In this document: piece by piece, positions 1-10,283 of the stretch
Layout: every line of letters starts with the position of its first letter
How positions within the stretch are numbered: the first letter of the stretch is position 1
Source: Plazaster borealis
Lineage: Eukaryota; Echinodermata; Asteroidea; Forcipulatida; Labidiasteridae
DNA length: 64,000 nucleotides
Direction: 5' to 3'
Assembly (NCBI GenBank): GCA_021014325.1
Contig: CM037459.1
Coordinates: 19,742,501-19,806,500, forward strand
The notes under the pieces: model-generated
Databases searched by the model: none
What the model saw: the letters and a program-made list of their open reading frames with translations, nothing else
What the model was told of the DNA's origin: nothing
Made by a program: the position numbers and the translations under genes

Positions 1-160
1 AAGTGAGAAATTACCTCTTTCTCAAAAACTACGTTACTTCAGAGGGAGACGTTTCCTACAATGTTTTATACTGTCAACAGCTCTCCGTTGCTCGTTACCA
101 AGTAAGTTTTTATGCTAATATTTGTTTTGAGTCATTACCAAACGTGTACGATACCTTTAA
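1..160. repeat. MITE family A, copy 1 (right part, cut by window start)
   Basis: This is the right half of a TTAA-flanked non-autonomous element that recurs at 3766, 8190, 42536, 57326 and 60588. It ends with the terminal motif ACCAAACGTGTACGATACC followed by TTTAA at about 156-160. It has no coding capacity; the small ORFs across it are by-products of the repeat. Confidence 0.85.
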
Positions 161-1214
161 GGGGGAACCTGAGTTATGGAAAGTGTAATTTTCAAGCTGG
201 TCCTGTGGTGTTTTTATTTCTGGGAGGGCAGCACACTTTTTTCCAATACAACATAGTGGCTATGTGGCACCCATGGCCATAGCGAATCCCATTCAAGACA
301 CTTGTGTCCTTGATGAGCAAGACACTTCTCACCATAATTGCTTCTCATCACCCAGGAGTAAAATGGGGTTCCCGTGCTGCATACTCCTAAGGAGTTAAAA
401 AAAATTTATGAGTGCTTAAAGACTCGATGAACGGGAGTAAAAATAGTGCACAGCGCTTTGAGGGGCCCACTTGGCTTGAAAAAGTGCATATTAAACACAT
501 GTCATGCAATATTAAATCTGGCCTGGTAAAACGTCACTTCAACAAATATTGGTCGTGAAATCGGATAAGTCTTGATTGATCAAGTGATTTTGAGTTTTGT
601 TTGGTCATTGGAACAATCATTCTAAGCTACTTATTATCTAGAATATTATCTAGTCATCTACAACAGCTATAGCGTCAATGTTACAGCACTGCCCATCATA
701 CAAATTCTCTGAGCAGACAAAACCTTATGCTTCCAAAAACGAAGAAATACCTTTCTCTTTTGATTGGTAAAGTATTTACATTTATTGACATATGAATCAA
801 TGCTTTACAGTACAAAAAACCAGTGAAAATACAAATAAGCTTTTTAATTTACAGTATTGATAGTAGAAGTAAACTTAAAAACAACTTCCTTTAGGTCTTA
901 AATTTATCAAATACTTTATAATTTGTTTTAATTTTTTCAATAGATGATTGTCTGCAGTCACTTGAGCAAACCTAGTCAGAAACCTTCAGTAGAATGTATG
1001 AATTCATTTTGATACTGATCACTTTTGAGAATCAATTTGTTTCATTACCAGATAGGGCCACTGACCCATTTCACCTGATCGACAAGCCTCGGTTTTGCCC
1101 GGTTTTTCCCAATGGTCGTTATTTGTTTGTAAGTACATGAAACCACCCAAAAAGTGTGAATGGACATACAGGCTTATACTGAAAACAATTTGATTTTATT
1201 CACTTGATGTTTTA

Positions 1215-1248
<34 letters not shown>

Positions 1249-2004
1249 CACCCTCAAATGGGCGGAAAGGTTACCTGCCTTTTTCTGTCTATTTTTGGAA
1301 ATTTGAGAGTAAAAGTTGATAATGATTATCAAATCAAATTATTTTCAGTACAAGTCTGCATGTCCATTCACATGATGAAACACTTTGGGGTGGTTTCAGG
1401 CACTTACAAAAACGACCATGGGAGAAACTGCTAACGTTACGTGTTTCCTGTCAGTTATCACTTTGAAATCAAGTGCAGTTCTTCAAAGAAACACAGATAT
1501 GCTAACAATTTAGTTTAGACAGGAAATCAACCTCATTCTTAACAAATTTTGAGTCGTGGATAAAATGTAATTCAATTTGTGGCTGTTTTCATAATTGTAT
1601 AAATGTACAAACCAAACACTCTGAACTTGATTAATAATTTAATTATATGGCAATATTGGGGTTTTTTAACAATTTTTTACAGTTCCATAATTTTTCAAGT
1701 AAATCAAAAATGCATATTCAAACGCGCTAATTCTGTGTAGTACGTAAAATTTGAGGAAAATATTACAAACACGTAAAATTCTTAGGACTTGGTAACCCAC
1801 CAATATATTTGTTTCAACAAAAGTTTCTATAAATGGAACATTGCAAATGACCTCACAAGTTCAAACAGCGCCCTCACTGAGGTCCAAGGAAGACCTATCA
1901 TTGGCTGAGAGCTGCACAGGGTGCTAAAGACACGCGCACTTTCCGTTGGGTTGACCACAGCGATGGCGGCATATACAAGAGGTCTGTTTGCCCTCGTCAT
2001 GCAC
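161..2004. other. Gene-free stretch downstream of Shc
   Basis: No coding segment can be supported. A decayed plus-strand SINE piece lies at about 270-385 (ACACTTGTGTCCTTG followed by CACCCAGGAGTA). The rest is unremarkable AT-rich DNA apart from the T tract annotated separately. Confidence 0.5.
1218..1245. repeat. Poly(T) tract
   Basis: An uninterrupted run of about 28 T. It could be a simple-sequence expansion or the poly(A) tail of a minus-strand retroposed sequence. No recognisable body is attached. Confidence 0.8.
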
Positions 2005-2213
2005 AGAGCTGTGTATTGAAAGAGTTGCGACATGGAGGGACCAGTTTTCTTTGGTCACATGGTTGCTGGATGCCATTTTCGGTCCAAATGCAGCACCATC
2101 CAATGTGCAGTCTGGTCTGCCACCCTGTGAGCGCACATGCAGGTTTTTGGGGGACCGAAAATGGCTTCTAAATGCAAGTTATTGTCACAACTCTCTCAAT
2201 ACACAGCTCTGGC
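2005..2213. repeat. MITE family E, copy 1
   Basis: Imperfect inverted repeat with ends AGAGCTGTGTATTGAAAGAG and CTCTCTCAATACACAGCTCT. The interior includes GCCATTTTCGGTCC. The same element is at 47331-47511, with the interior in the opposite orientation. Non-coding. Confidence 0.75.
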
Positions 2214-2696
2214 CATGCAACATTCTAAGTCTGGTCACTTGACCACTTATGGTTAAAGTAAAACTGAATCTGCGTTGAGGCCGGGGCCCTGCGCAAAGGC
2301 ACCAGTCTCTTATTGTGAGAGTAATTTTGGTGTGCCATAACACACCCCTATGCCAATAACAATAACCCAGTTACAGTTTGTTTAACTCCCATGTTGATTT
2401 GAGTTGCATAATTTACAAGCAATCTTATACTTAACACTATAAATTTTGCATAAATTATTGATCTTAAAATATACCACATCCAATTATTTCATATTTTACA
2501 CTTATTATACACAATCAGGAAGAAAATAGATTTACATGTGTTTATAGTGAAAAGAGATGCCGGAGTTTTATCGCCAATGCAAAGTACAAGGCTTCTGAGA
2601 GCCGCTTTACTCTCAACTCCAACCACGTTCTAAAATGCAACAAATGTATTGAACCGCTTTCTAGAAAACTTCTCAACATCCACTCCTCCAATTTTT

Positions 2697-3055
2697 ATTA
2701 TAATAATAATAATAATAATAACTAGTTCTTATATAGCGCATTTTACAATAACGTATCAATGTGCTTTACATTAGTGCCCTGGTCATTGGGCCAATAACAA
2801 TCCTCTAATGTTTCTCAGCTCCCTGGGGAGTATACAGCCCCGACCTGCCGTGGCGCTCTGAAGGCTTTTCAAACACATCATCAACCTCTACCCTCGCAGG
2901 TACCCATTTATACCCCTGGGTGAAGAGAAGCAATTATAGTAAAGTATCTTGCTCAATGATACAATTGTCACGACCGGGATTCGAACCCACACCCCGATGA
3001 CTTAACCATCGGAACTTGGAATCGATACTCTAAACCACTCGGCCACCCAACCCAA
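2697..3055 (-). mobile_element. tRNA-derived SINE, family A (near full length)
   Basis: Read on the minus strand, the head has a tRNA-like A box (GGCCGAGTGGTTTAGAG) and B box (GGGTTCGAATCCCGG). A conserved body follows, ending in GCGCTATATAAGAAC and an ATT-rich tail (2697-2720). A close relative with the same body is at 31913-32255. Confidence 0.85.
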
Positions 3056-3765
3056 CGAAAAAATAGTATTGAGTATTACCCAAGGAAAAAATAGGCACAA
3101 TTTGTTCAGAAATGTCTGTTCTCTTACTTGCTGAGTACATTGGCATTAATGTCCTAAAAACTTTTTTTTTAAACCACTTAATACTTTAACTCATGGTAAC
3201 ACAAATTCTATTACTTATATATATTGTAAAACATGTTGTCAATATCAAATCAGTAATATTTAAACTCTGCTTTGTCCTTTTTATACAACAGTTTGCGAAT
3301 TTTTCACCAGATTTTTTCGAGAATCATCCCTAAATAACTCTTGAGAACATTAGCAATGACAAAACCGAACAAATTTGTTCGACCATTATCGGATTTAAAA
3401 AAAGAAAAAAACTAAAACAGCCTCGTTGTTCTGTTAACATTTTATCGCTATAATATCTGGATTAATATTTACGAGATTACTCAACAACATTTCTCTCCGA
3501 GGAAGGTTTCAAATTTATCAAATCTGCCGAATGTACAATGTGGTATAAAAGTAAAAAAAACAAAAAACAGAAACGTTGTACATGCATTTGAATCTTGGGT
3601 CTTCACAGAGAGCAAATTCGGGCGCTGACCTTTCGTCGATTTGCGATTGGAATCACGCATGCGTTGTCTGTTAATCACTCGAACGCACTCGGTTGATCAA
3701 CTAGTCAAAACTAGTTAGTCAAAGATAAATGAATGTCATATTGAACCAAACCTACCATTCACATA
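3056..3765. other. Gene-free stretch
   Basis: AT-rich sequence with no coding signal, conserved motif or repeat that I recognise. Confidence 0.4.
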
Positions 3766-4142
3766 TCAAAGGCACTGTACACGTTTGGTAATTACTCAAC
3801 ATATATATTAGCATAAAAACTGACTTGGTAACGAGCAACAGAGAGCTGTTGATAGTATAAAACATTGTGAGAAACGACTCCCTCTGAAGTAACGTAGTTT
3901 TTGAGAAAGAGGTAATTTCTCACTAAAATAATAAAAGACTTCTTGCAAGAAGCCTTTTATTCCTATCTGAAAGCACACAAATTTGTACAACAAGGGTGTT
4001 TTTTTCTTTCATCATTTTCGTGCAACTTCGATGACCAATTTAGCCCAAATTTTCACAGGCTTGTTATTTTATGCATATGTTGGGATACACCAAGTGAGAA
4101 CACTGGTCTTTGACAATTACCAAACGTGTTCAGTGCCTTTAA
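3766..4142. repeat. MITE family A, copy 2 (full length)
   Basis: About 375 bp with inverted ends (AAAGGCACTGTACACGTTTG and the complementary AACGTGTTCAGTGCCTTTAA). A central hairpin is built on CTTCTTGCAAGAAG. The TTAA end and palindromic layout fit a piggyBac-like, TTAA-targeting non-autonomous element. That superfamily call is an inference from the target site only. Confidence 0.85.
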
Positions 4143-5289
4143 ACCAGAGTGCCTGTCAGACATCAACAGCACCGCCTGATACAATAAACATATGGCTGGA
4201 ATGGTTCCACTTTTATCAGAGGGGTGGATGTGTGTCGGTTGTGTTGACCTTGATGCCAAGACATGTAGCAGTTTTTGCACGCTGGGTACAGTTGTGTGGG
4301 TTTTTTCCCCAGCCCATAAAAATTAACCACAACCCTGGAAACTGACTCCCCCTTAGATATGTGGAATGGTCAGGTCTAGGATATCGAGGACATTCAAATC
4401 GCTCTGGGTATTGCAACTGGGAAAAACAATAAAATACATAACTTGTGACTCATGCAGGAGGAGACGGGCTCAAAAAACGGATAAAATCCTCACGTGAAGC
4501 TTCATTTGGCACTTCTTAGAATAGAAAACTAGTACAAAGCCTGCTTTTTTAAGTACATGAGCGTTGTCAACCTTTTGGTCTTATTCGGGAAATATAACTT
4601 TCAAATATAATCACTGACAAATTAAACAAAGTCTTAAAAAGACTTACTTTGCGTAAACAAAAATGAAAAATGGGCGTTTTTATTTTATTTTTGTAATATT
4701 TGGTCATGATTTTGAAAGTGACGCAGTGGCAAGGGTTCATTTCATCACAAAACAAATTTCCTTCTAAATCTTAATCCAGCTGACTATTTCTCGCGGTGAT
4801 CCAACAAGAAAAGAACTTAATCTAAAGAGGTGCCTGGAGGCTCTGTTGTGAGTTTACTCTGAGAAAAAAACCAAGTGGAGTTACATTTCAAAAGTGGTGA
4901 TCGGAATAGACTGGGCAATTCCAGCGCGTCCCCGAACATTGGGACCCCGCGTTAAAAGTACACAGGAGTTCGTTTCCTTCACGCGTTAAAGCAATGTACC
5001 AAATTGGTCCCAAAAATGTTCGAATACACGCAATACTTCCACAGTCTATAGCGCTCCAAACCCTCCGAGTAGATTATGGTGGTTTGCCTTGCCGTACGCC
5101 AAGAATGATGTGTTTGGTTATGCCTTTCTTCTTTTAACCCAGTTCAAAAGATTCCAGACAAAAAGTTGATTTGTTTCTGTTGGATTTTTTTTTGAAAAGC
5201 TGCAGGGTGATTAGGTACATTAAGTAATTTTGCAGTTTGCGCCAATATAGTTTAAAACAGCAGCATAAATTTAAAAATACCTCACTCAT
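4143..5289. other. Gene-free stretch
   Basis: No exon or recognisable repeat was seen. This is the region downstream of Shc and may include distal 3' UTR, but nothing in the sequence marks its limits. Confidence 0.4.
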
Positions 5290-5598
5290 ACCTGCCAACA
5301 CTGAAACCTCAGAAATAGGAACACCAGTTCTACGAGTCCACAGATAGCGATGCAAAAAGTTGTGAGAGTAAAGCTTATTACATGTACTTGTACATATTAA
5401 AAACATGTACAAAAATCACTGTATCCCGTAATAAAATCTCTACTGTCCCAAGCAAATGGCACCTTCTTTTGCCAGAACTTTTCTGATCTTGTTGATTGCT
5501 GTATCTTGTCAGAAATAGGAATGAACTGATTTTTTGCGGCCTGTATAATCTCAAAAATCTGGACAAATCCAATTAAATCTGAACAGTTGGCAGGTATG
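5290..5598. repeat. Dispersed TIR element, family K, copy 1
   Basis: About 305 bp bounded by inverted ACCTGCCAAC and GTTGGCAGGT. The same interior (CTCAGAAATAGGAACA, AAAATCACTGT, GCAAATGGCAC) recurs at 61721-62031. The second copy has a plausible target duplication, so this looks like a DNA-transposon MITE. Confidence 0.75.
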
Positions 5599-5629
5599 CC
5601 TGTGTGTTTCTTTGTGTGTGTGTATTTTT

Positions 5630-5635
5630 TTTATT
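5630..5635 (-). promoter_or_regulatory. Candidate polyadenylation signal for Shc
   Basis: The minus strand reads AATAAA about 50 bases past the Shc stop codon. It is the first such hexamer after the stop. Longer 3' UTRs are common, so a more distal signal may be the main one. Confidence 0.35.
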
Positions 5636-5685
5636 GTTTTTTGGCGAGAAGATTATTTCAATACCAGCGAATCAACCAGTCATCT

Positions 5686-5835
5686 CTAGTTGTAATTCTG
5701 ACCGGCAGCCAGAGCATTCAAGACAGGGTGTTGTAGGTACACGGCACTCCCTCCGGATATGATGGGAAGGTTGTTGTTACGATGGTAGTCGATCAGGTGA
5801 CTTACACTCTCAAACTCCTTATCTTTCGTTCGTAC
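5686..5835 (-). CDS. Shc: Shc adaptor, last coding exon: C-terminal half of the SH2 domain
   Basis: The exon encodes 49 residues and the stop. It begins VRTKDKEFESVSHLIDYH and continues through NNNLPIISGGSAVYL. This matches the second half of the Shc SH2 domain (vertebrate VRTKDHRFESVSHLISYH; LPIISAGSE). The acceptor is a polypyrimidine tract followed by CAG at 5836-5838. It joins in phase 0 to the donor at 7401, giving DPQGR followed by VRTKD exactly as in vertebrate Shc. The SH2 domain binds phosphotyrosines on activated receptors. After the domain the protein runs on to AAGQNYN, a different C-terminal tail from the vertebrate one. The intron before it contains a SINE and the 108-bp minisatellite that copies the upstream exon edge. 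Confidence 0.95.
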   Translation of the reverse strand, partial: VRTKDKEFESVSHLIDYHRNNNLPIISGGSAVYLQHPVLNALAAGQNYN

Positions 5836-5998
5836 CTGAAAGAAAAAAAAGAAAAAAAATCCATTAGGTGCAAAATAAAAATGTGCATTCAGAATCTTTG
5901 CACTGATGGCACAAGGGGCCACCCGTCTGCCCGTGGCCTGCCATTTTGTCAGTCAAACTGTAAAAATATAGAAAAAGTGCATGTAAAGATATAGTTGT

Positions 5999-6215
5999 GG
6001 CGTGTCGTGGTCGAGCGGTCTAGTTCACCGGACCCAAGCTTTGGTGTTGTCAGCAGCAGAGTGTGGGTTCGATTACCCGGTCATTAAACTTGTGCCCTTG
6101 AGCAAGGCATTTAACCATAATTGCTTTATAAATATTCTCCTAGTGGATGATACCCATGCATACATCCTTACGAAATGTGAAAGGGGTAACCCTGTTTCAG
6201 CCCCTAAAGATTCAC
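5999..6215 (+). mobile_element. tRNA-derived SINE, family A1
   Basis: Head GGCGTGTCGTGGTCGAGCGG with the B-box-like GGGTTCGATTACC, then GCCCTTGAGCAAGGC and a body ending near GTTTCAGCCCC. The same subfamily, longer and in opposite orientation, is at 52575-52946. It lies inside the last Shc intron, antisense to the gene. Confidence 0.8.
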
Positions 6216-6453
6216 AATGAAGACACAATAGGAGGGGGAGTACATCATGCCCATACCGAGCAAATTTGACCGAGAAATTGACTCAAATTTCATCCCCCCC
6301 CCGACCTTCAGATGGCCCCTACAATCAGATTATCTACACTAGTGAAGACATGCAACTTTGTTCTTTCAGGCAAAAAAGATGGAACTGCCTGGCACACAAG
6401 TTTGTACAGTTTTTTGCAGAAAAAAAGAGAAAAAATCAGCTGACCCGCTGATT

Positions 6454-7404
6454 TGTTGCATGCCTGTTACTGTAAATGACAACCCCTCCTCGCAGCTTCA
6501 TTTATCTTATAAAACGAAGTCGTTCTACACTTGTGACTTACCCTTCCCTGGGGATCAAATATTGCATGCCCGTTACTGTGAATGAGAACCCCTCTTCCCA
6601 GTTTCATTTATCTTATACAACGAAGACGTTCTACACTTGTGACTTACCCTTCCCTGGGGATCAAATATTGCATGCCTGTTACTGTGAATGAGAACCCCCT
6701 CTACCCAGCTTCATTTATCTTATACAACGAAGACGTTCTACACTTGTGACTTACCCTTCCCTGGGGATCAAATATTGCATGCCTGTTACTGTGAATGAGA
6801 ACCCCCTCTACCCAGCTTCATTTATCTTATACAACGAAGACGTTCTACACTTGTGACTTACCCTTCCCTGGGGATCAAATATTGCATGCCTGTTACTGTG
6901 AATGACAAACCCCCTCGTCCCAGCTTCATTTATCTTATAAAATGAAGACGTTCTACACTTGTGACTTACCCTCCCCTGGGGATCAAATATTGCATGCCTG
7001 TTACTGTGAATGACAACCCCCTCTACCCAGTTTCATTTATCTTATACAACGAAGACGTTCTACACTTGTGACTTACCCTTCCCTGGGGATCAAATATTGC
7101 ATGCCTGTTACTGTGAATGACAAACCCCCTCGTCCCAGCTTCATTTATCTTATAAAATGAAGACGTTCTACACTTGTGACTTACCCTTCCCTGGGGATCA
7201 AATATTGCATGCCTGTTACTGTGAATGACAAACCCCCTCGTCCCAGCTTCATTTATCTTATAAAATGAAGACGTTCTACACTTGTGACTTACCCTTCCCT
7301 GGGGATCAAATATTGCATGCCTGTTACTGTGAATGACAAACCCCCTCGTCCCAGCTTCATTTATCTTATAAAATGAAGACGTTCTACACTTGTGACTTAC
7401 CCTT
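6454..7404. repeat. Minisatellite (106-108 bp units) seeded by the SH2 exon-intron boundary
   Basis: The motif CCCTGGGGATCAAA recurs at 6546, 6652, 6759, 6866, 6974, 7081, 7189 and 7297, with a ninth, authentic copy at 7405 in the Shc exon. Spacing is 106-108 bp. On the minus strand each unit contains TTGATCCCCAGGGAAGG then GTAAGT, which are the last 17 bases of exon 7401-7879 and its splice donor (the 6974 copy has one substitution in the exon part). The remainder of each unit copies about 91 bases of intron. The three units nearest the exon are exactly 108 bp and keep the SH2 frame open; the 107-bp unit beyond breaks it. Confidence 0.95.
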
Positions 7405-7879
7405 CCCTGGGGATCAACCAAGAGAAGATGCTTGGGCTGTCCATTCAACATCCCACTGAGTACGTACTGGCCGGGCGTCGCCGTACTCTCCCGCACTAAG
7501 AATTCCCCGTCCTCCTCCAACAATGCCTCCCCGATCTTCCGCGTCATCGGTCCGTGAAACCACTCCTCATCTTGGATTGTCTTCTTCGCTGAAGGCTGGG
7601 CCGGTGGAGGGACCTTCGGGGGTTGGGTGTTACGCGGTGGCGGGGCTCTGACGGGTGGGCTGGACGTGGGTTTCGCTACGGGAGGAGGAGGCGGTTTGTG
7701 AGATGGGGGCGGGGGTACAACTGTCTTGGACTGGAACTGGGGCGGGGGAGGGGGTGTGCCTTGTTGAGCGGGTGGGGACACCCTGGTGTTGATTGGAGGA
7801 GCGGAGCTGTTTACAAATTGAGAAGGCGGAGAAATGGCTCCTTGGACACTGTGTGATGGGGCTACTGGATTGAAGGGTT
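7401..7879 (-). CDS. Shc: Shc adaptor exon: polyproline CH1 segment and N-terminal half of the SH2 domain
   Basis: This 479-bp exon enters in phase 1 (acceptor TTATAG before 7879) and completes FDM-EPFNP, equivalent to the vertebrate FDMKPF adaptin-binding motif. It continues through about 85 residues very rich in proline ([33 protein letters not shown]), which are candidate SH3 ligands. The SH2 domain then starts at [17 protein letters not shown] and includes GEFLVREST, with the phosphotyrosine-binding arginine, and [20 protein letters not shown]. The donor is AGG then GTAAGT at 7395-7400. Reading through the donor gives an open frame into the adjoining minisatellite, so the real exon end rests on homology: VRTKD must follow DPQGR. 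The SH2 match to vertebrate Shc is nearly residue for residue. The polyproline run is longer than I recall in vertebrate Shc at this place. Confidence 0.95.
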
Positions 7880-8189
7880 CTATAAATAAATAAAAATAAC
7901 AGATAGAGGCAATTTGTTAAAGCTTCCTCTGTTAGATGTAATAAGATCATGTCTGCCCTTTCTGTGCTGTCCACTGTTATCGGTCAACCTTGTTTCGACG
8001 GCCAATCTCCATGCCTGATGGGGGAGATGTCAAAACTTTCCTCTTCTGTTTCAAAGTTCCATGTTGGAAGCCCAGGAAAGCTATTGAAAACCTTTGAGCT
8101 GGGAGAGAATTTATCTGCAATATCTGCTTCTTTTTGAGGCAATACTTTATTCTTCAGTGTATAGGGTATATTAAATAATCTGTCAATAT

Positions 8190-8560
8190 TTAAAGGCACT
8201 GAACATGTTTGGAAATTGTCAAAGACCAGTGTTCTCACTTGGTGTATCCCAACATATGCATAAAATAACAAGCCTGTGAAAATTTGGGCTCAATTGGTCA
8301 TCAAAGTTGCAAGAAAATTATGAAAGAAAAAACACCCTTGTTGTACATTTGTGTGCTTTCAGATAGGAATAAAAACTTCTTGCAAGAAGTTTTTATTATT
8401 TTAGTGAGAAATTACCTCTTTCTCAAAAACTACGTTACTTCAGAGGGAGTCGTTTCCTACAATGTTTTATACCATCAACAGCTCTCCGTTGCTTGTTACC
8501 AAGTAAGTTTTTATGCTAATATTTGTTTTGAGTCATTACCAAACGTGTACGATACCTTTG
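8190..8560. repeat. MITE family A, copy 3
   Basis: Begins TTTAAAGGCACTGAACATG and ends CAAACGTGTACGATACCTTT. It is inverted relative to copy 2, with the same central CTTCTTGCAAGAAG hairpin. It sits in the Shc intron between exons 10089-10283 and 7401-7879. Confidence 0.85.
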
Positions 8561-9031
8561 AAAATCAAAATTTGGGGTGGGTGGGTCAAAACAAAATAAA
8601 AAAAGATCACAACTGTCAAACATTGAGTACTCTGAATCGCCCCTTACTCGTATCAAATATCTGCATACATTGCAAATTAACTGCTTGTCCACTGTCTTCT
8701 ATGGAATAACCTCTCCATTTGCATCAGTGTTTTTATTCTTTTTCTGTGCGTTATATAATCTATCAATTGAACGCATAATCAGTATAAGTGTACTTTTGCA
8801 CGCATAACGCAAAAAACCTGCATATGCACGCGAGTCAGCCACAACGCGACTGTAAGTTCTATGGAAAATAAATTTGTTCCTCAAAAATGTCTGTGGCCAG
8901 GAAGCGTAAAGCAAATGTGTTGACCTGAGAACAAAAGAGGTCCACATAATGTAGGGACTTGAAACATTATGTGAACTAATTACACACGTCCACACAGTGG
9001 GTTTTTTACAGTGTATAAGTCTATTTTTTTC
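8561..9031. other. Intronic stretch with a shared repeat fragment
   Basis: The part at about 8920-9000 (GACCTGAGAACAAAAGAGG, then the CACACGTCCACACAGTG end) is also found inverted at 37590-37660. Nothing else is recognisable. Confidence 0.5.
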
Positions 9032-9422
9032 TTAAAAGGACACGTTGCCTTGAATTGGGCGAGTTGGTTTATAAAAAGCGTTTGTAACCATTTATTATAG
9101 AATAAATATGGTTAGAAAGATGTTTTAAAAGTACAATACAATGATCCACACAAATATGTCTCGAAATTCCGTGGTTTTCCTTTTACATCGTAAACAAACA
9201 CGGTCGGCCATTTTGTGGAATCAAATTTTTGACTCCACAAAATGGCCGACCGTGTTAGTTCGCAAAGTAAAAGGAAAACCACGCAATTTCAAGGCATATT
9301 TGTGTGGATTATTGTATTGTACTTTTATAACGTCTTTCTAACCATACGCATTTTATAACAAACGGTTACAAACGCTTTTTTTTAGACCAACTCATCCGAT
9401 CCGAGGCAACGTATCCCTTTAA
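9032..9422. repeat. MITE family C, copy 1
   Basis: TTAA-bounded inverted repeat: outer arms GGACACGTTGCCTTGAATTG and GAGGCAACGTATCCCTTTAA, inner arms carrying ATGGTTAGAAAGATG. A near-perfect central palindrome at about 9197-9257 includes CGGTCGGCCATTTTGTGG and its complement. Related copies are at 19626-20512 and 51666. Confidence 0.85.
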
Positions 9423-9640
9423 GTGCACAGAACAAACAGAGTTTGCCGTTACCTTGTTTAGAGACTGACCAGCATGACCAGGTTAGCTTGTCATTTTAAT
9501 AGTCCATCAGCTTTTTCACTAGTCCATATTTCATATCGAATAGGGGTTCTTTTCAACACTGAAGTAGCCAGCCGGACCACTTGGAGAGACTTTTGACTGG
9601 TCCTTATGTGTTTTTACTAGCATTGGCCAGCGGACCACTG
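9423..9640. repeat. Dispersed repeat, family Q, copy 1 (uninterrupted)
   Basis: Contains TTAGCTTGTCATTTTAATAG, GCTTTTTCACTAGTCCA and TAGCCAGCCGGACCACTT. The same order of motifs occurs at 51230-51668, where it is split by other elements. This copy therefore serves as the unsplit reference. Confidence 0.65.
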
Positions 9641-9809
9641 TTACGGGAGAACGCTGACAAAGAATGCCGACAAAGGAATGTCCACAAGGTGTATGCAAAA
9701 CAGAGCTGTGTGGGCATGTGGAATGAAGATGTAGTGTCCCAGTCGATATATTTTAGCTTTACAACCACAACACTTTGTGAAACCGATTTCATTTCATTTC
9801 ATTATTTCT

Positions 9810-10066
9810 GGTTGTGAAGCCAAGGACTCTCAGCAAAGCGAACTTATAACCACTGTACTAGCCAAGAAACCAATGGAGAAAAGACAAGGAAGGAAGTTTC
9901 AGTTTTAGATGTGGGAGGATAAACCCAGAGAATTATTCCAGGGAAAACCCACGCAGTCAGGTAAGGGACTGAAAACCCAATCCATGTAGTGCCCCCGGCG
10001 TGATTCGAACCGGGGTCCTAGAGGTGGAAGGCGAAGGGGAATTTAGATACCACTATGCCATCCCAA
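9810..10066 (-). mobile_element. tRNA-derived SINE, family D
   Basis: On the minus strand, a tRNA-like head (GGGATGGCATAGTGGTA A box, CGGTTCGAATCACGC B box) is followed by the body GGATTGGGTTTTCAGTCCC and TGGCTTCACAACCAG near the tail. A second copy is at 28912-29150. Its 5' end stops about 20 bp from the Shc splice donor at 10088. Confidence 0.8.
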
Positions 10067-10088
10067 CAACCGATGGAATAGTTCTTAC

Positions 10089-10283
10089 CCATATCGAAGG
10101 CGTCCACCGTTGGAGAAGGGTGTGGCTGACCGTTGTGAGACATGCCCATGGTGAGAGGCTGATTGTGCGTGGGGACGTTGTACACTCCTTCTTGGAGGTC
10201 CTTCTCCTGTGAAACCAAAGGCATCTTGGGATTGTCGTAGTTGGCCCCATCGAACTTTGGCTCGTCGTAAATTGAGGTGTCAG
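10089..10283 (-). CDS. Shc: Shc adaptor exon: CH1 tyrosine cluster
   Basis: The 65-codon exon is bounded by acceptor TTTGTAG and donor GTAAGA and carries phase 1 at both ends. It joins upstream to 17694-17892 and downstream to 7401-7879. It encodes SIYDEPKFDGANYDNPKMP, then EGVYNVPTHNQP, and ends DAFDM, the start of the FDM(E/K)PF adaptin-binding motif of Shc CH1. NYDNP fits the Tyr-x-Asn consensus bound by the Grb2 SH2 domain. VYNVP occupies the place of vertebrate Tyr317 (YVNV), but the asparagine is at +1, not +2. The linker is known to be phosphorylated and to recruit Grb2-SOS toward Ras. Which of these tyrosines is used here is an inference. Confidence 0.92.

Noticed and set aside
6000..6090. 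Functional tRNA-Ser/Leu gene
   Set aside because: The head is tRNA-like, but the 3' side continues into the shared SINE body and the T arm is degenerate.
6266..7023. Plus-strand frames with repeated [17 protein letters not shown] residues
   Set aside because: They are the opposite strand of the minisatellite next to the Shc exon; the other strand carries the real exon edge.
8284..8709. 141-codon plus frame
   Set aside because: It lies across family A MITE copy 3, and the same peptide appears at every other copy of the element.
9604..9817. Small frames on both strands around 9600-9800
   Set aside because: Overlapping open frames with no homology, next to a SINE and a dispersed repeat.
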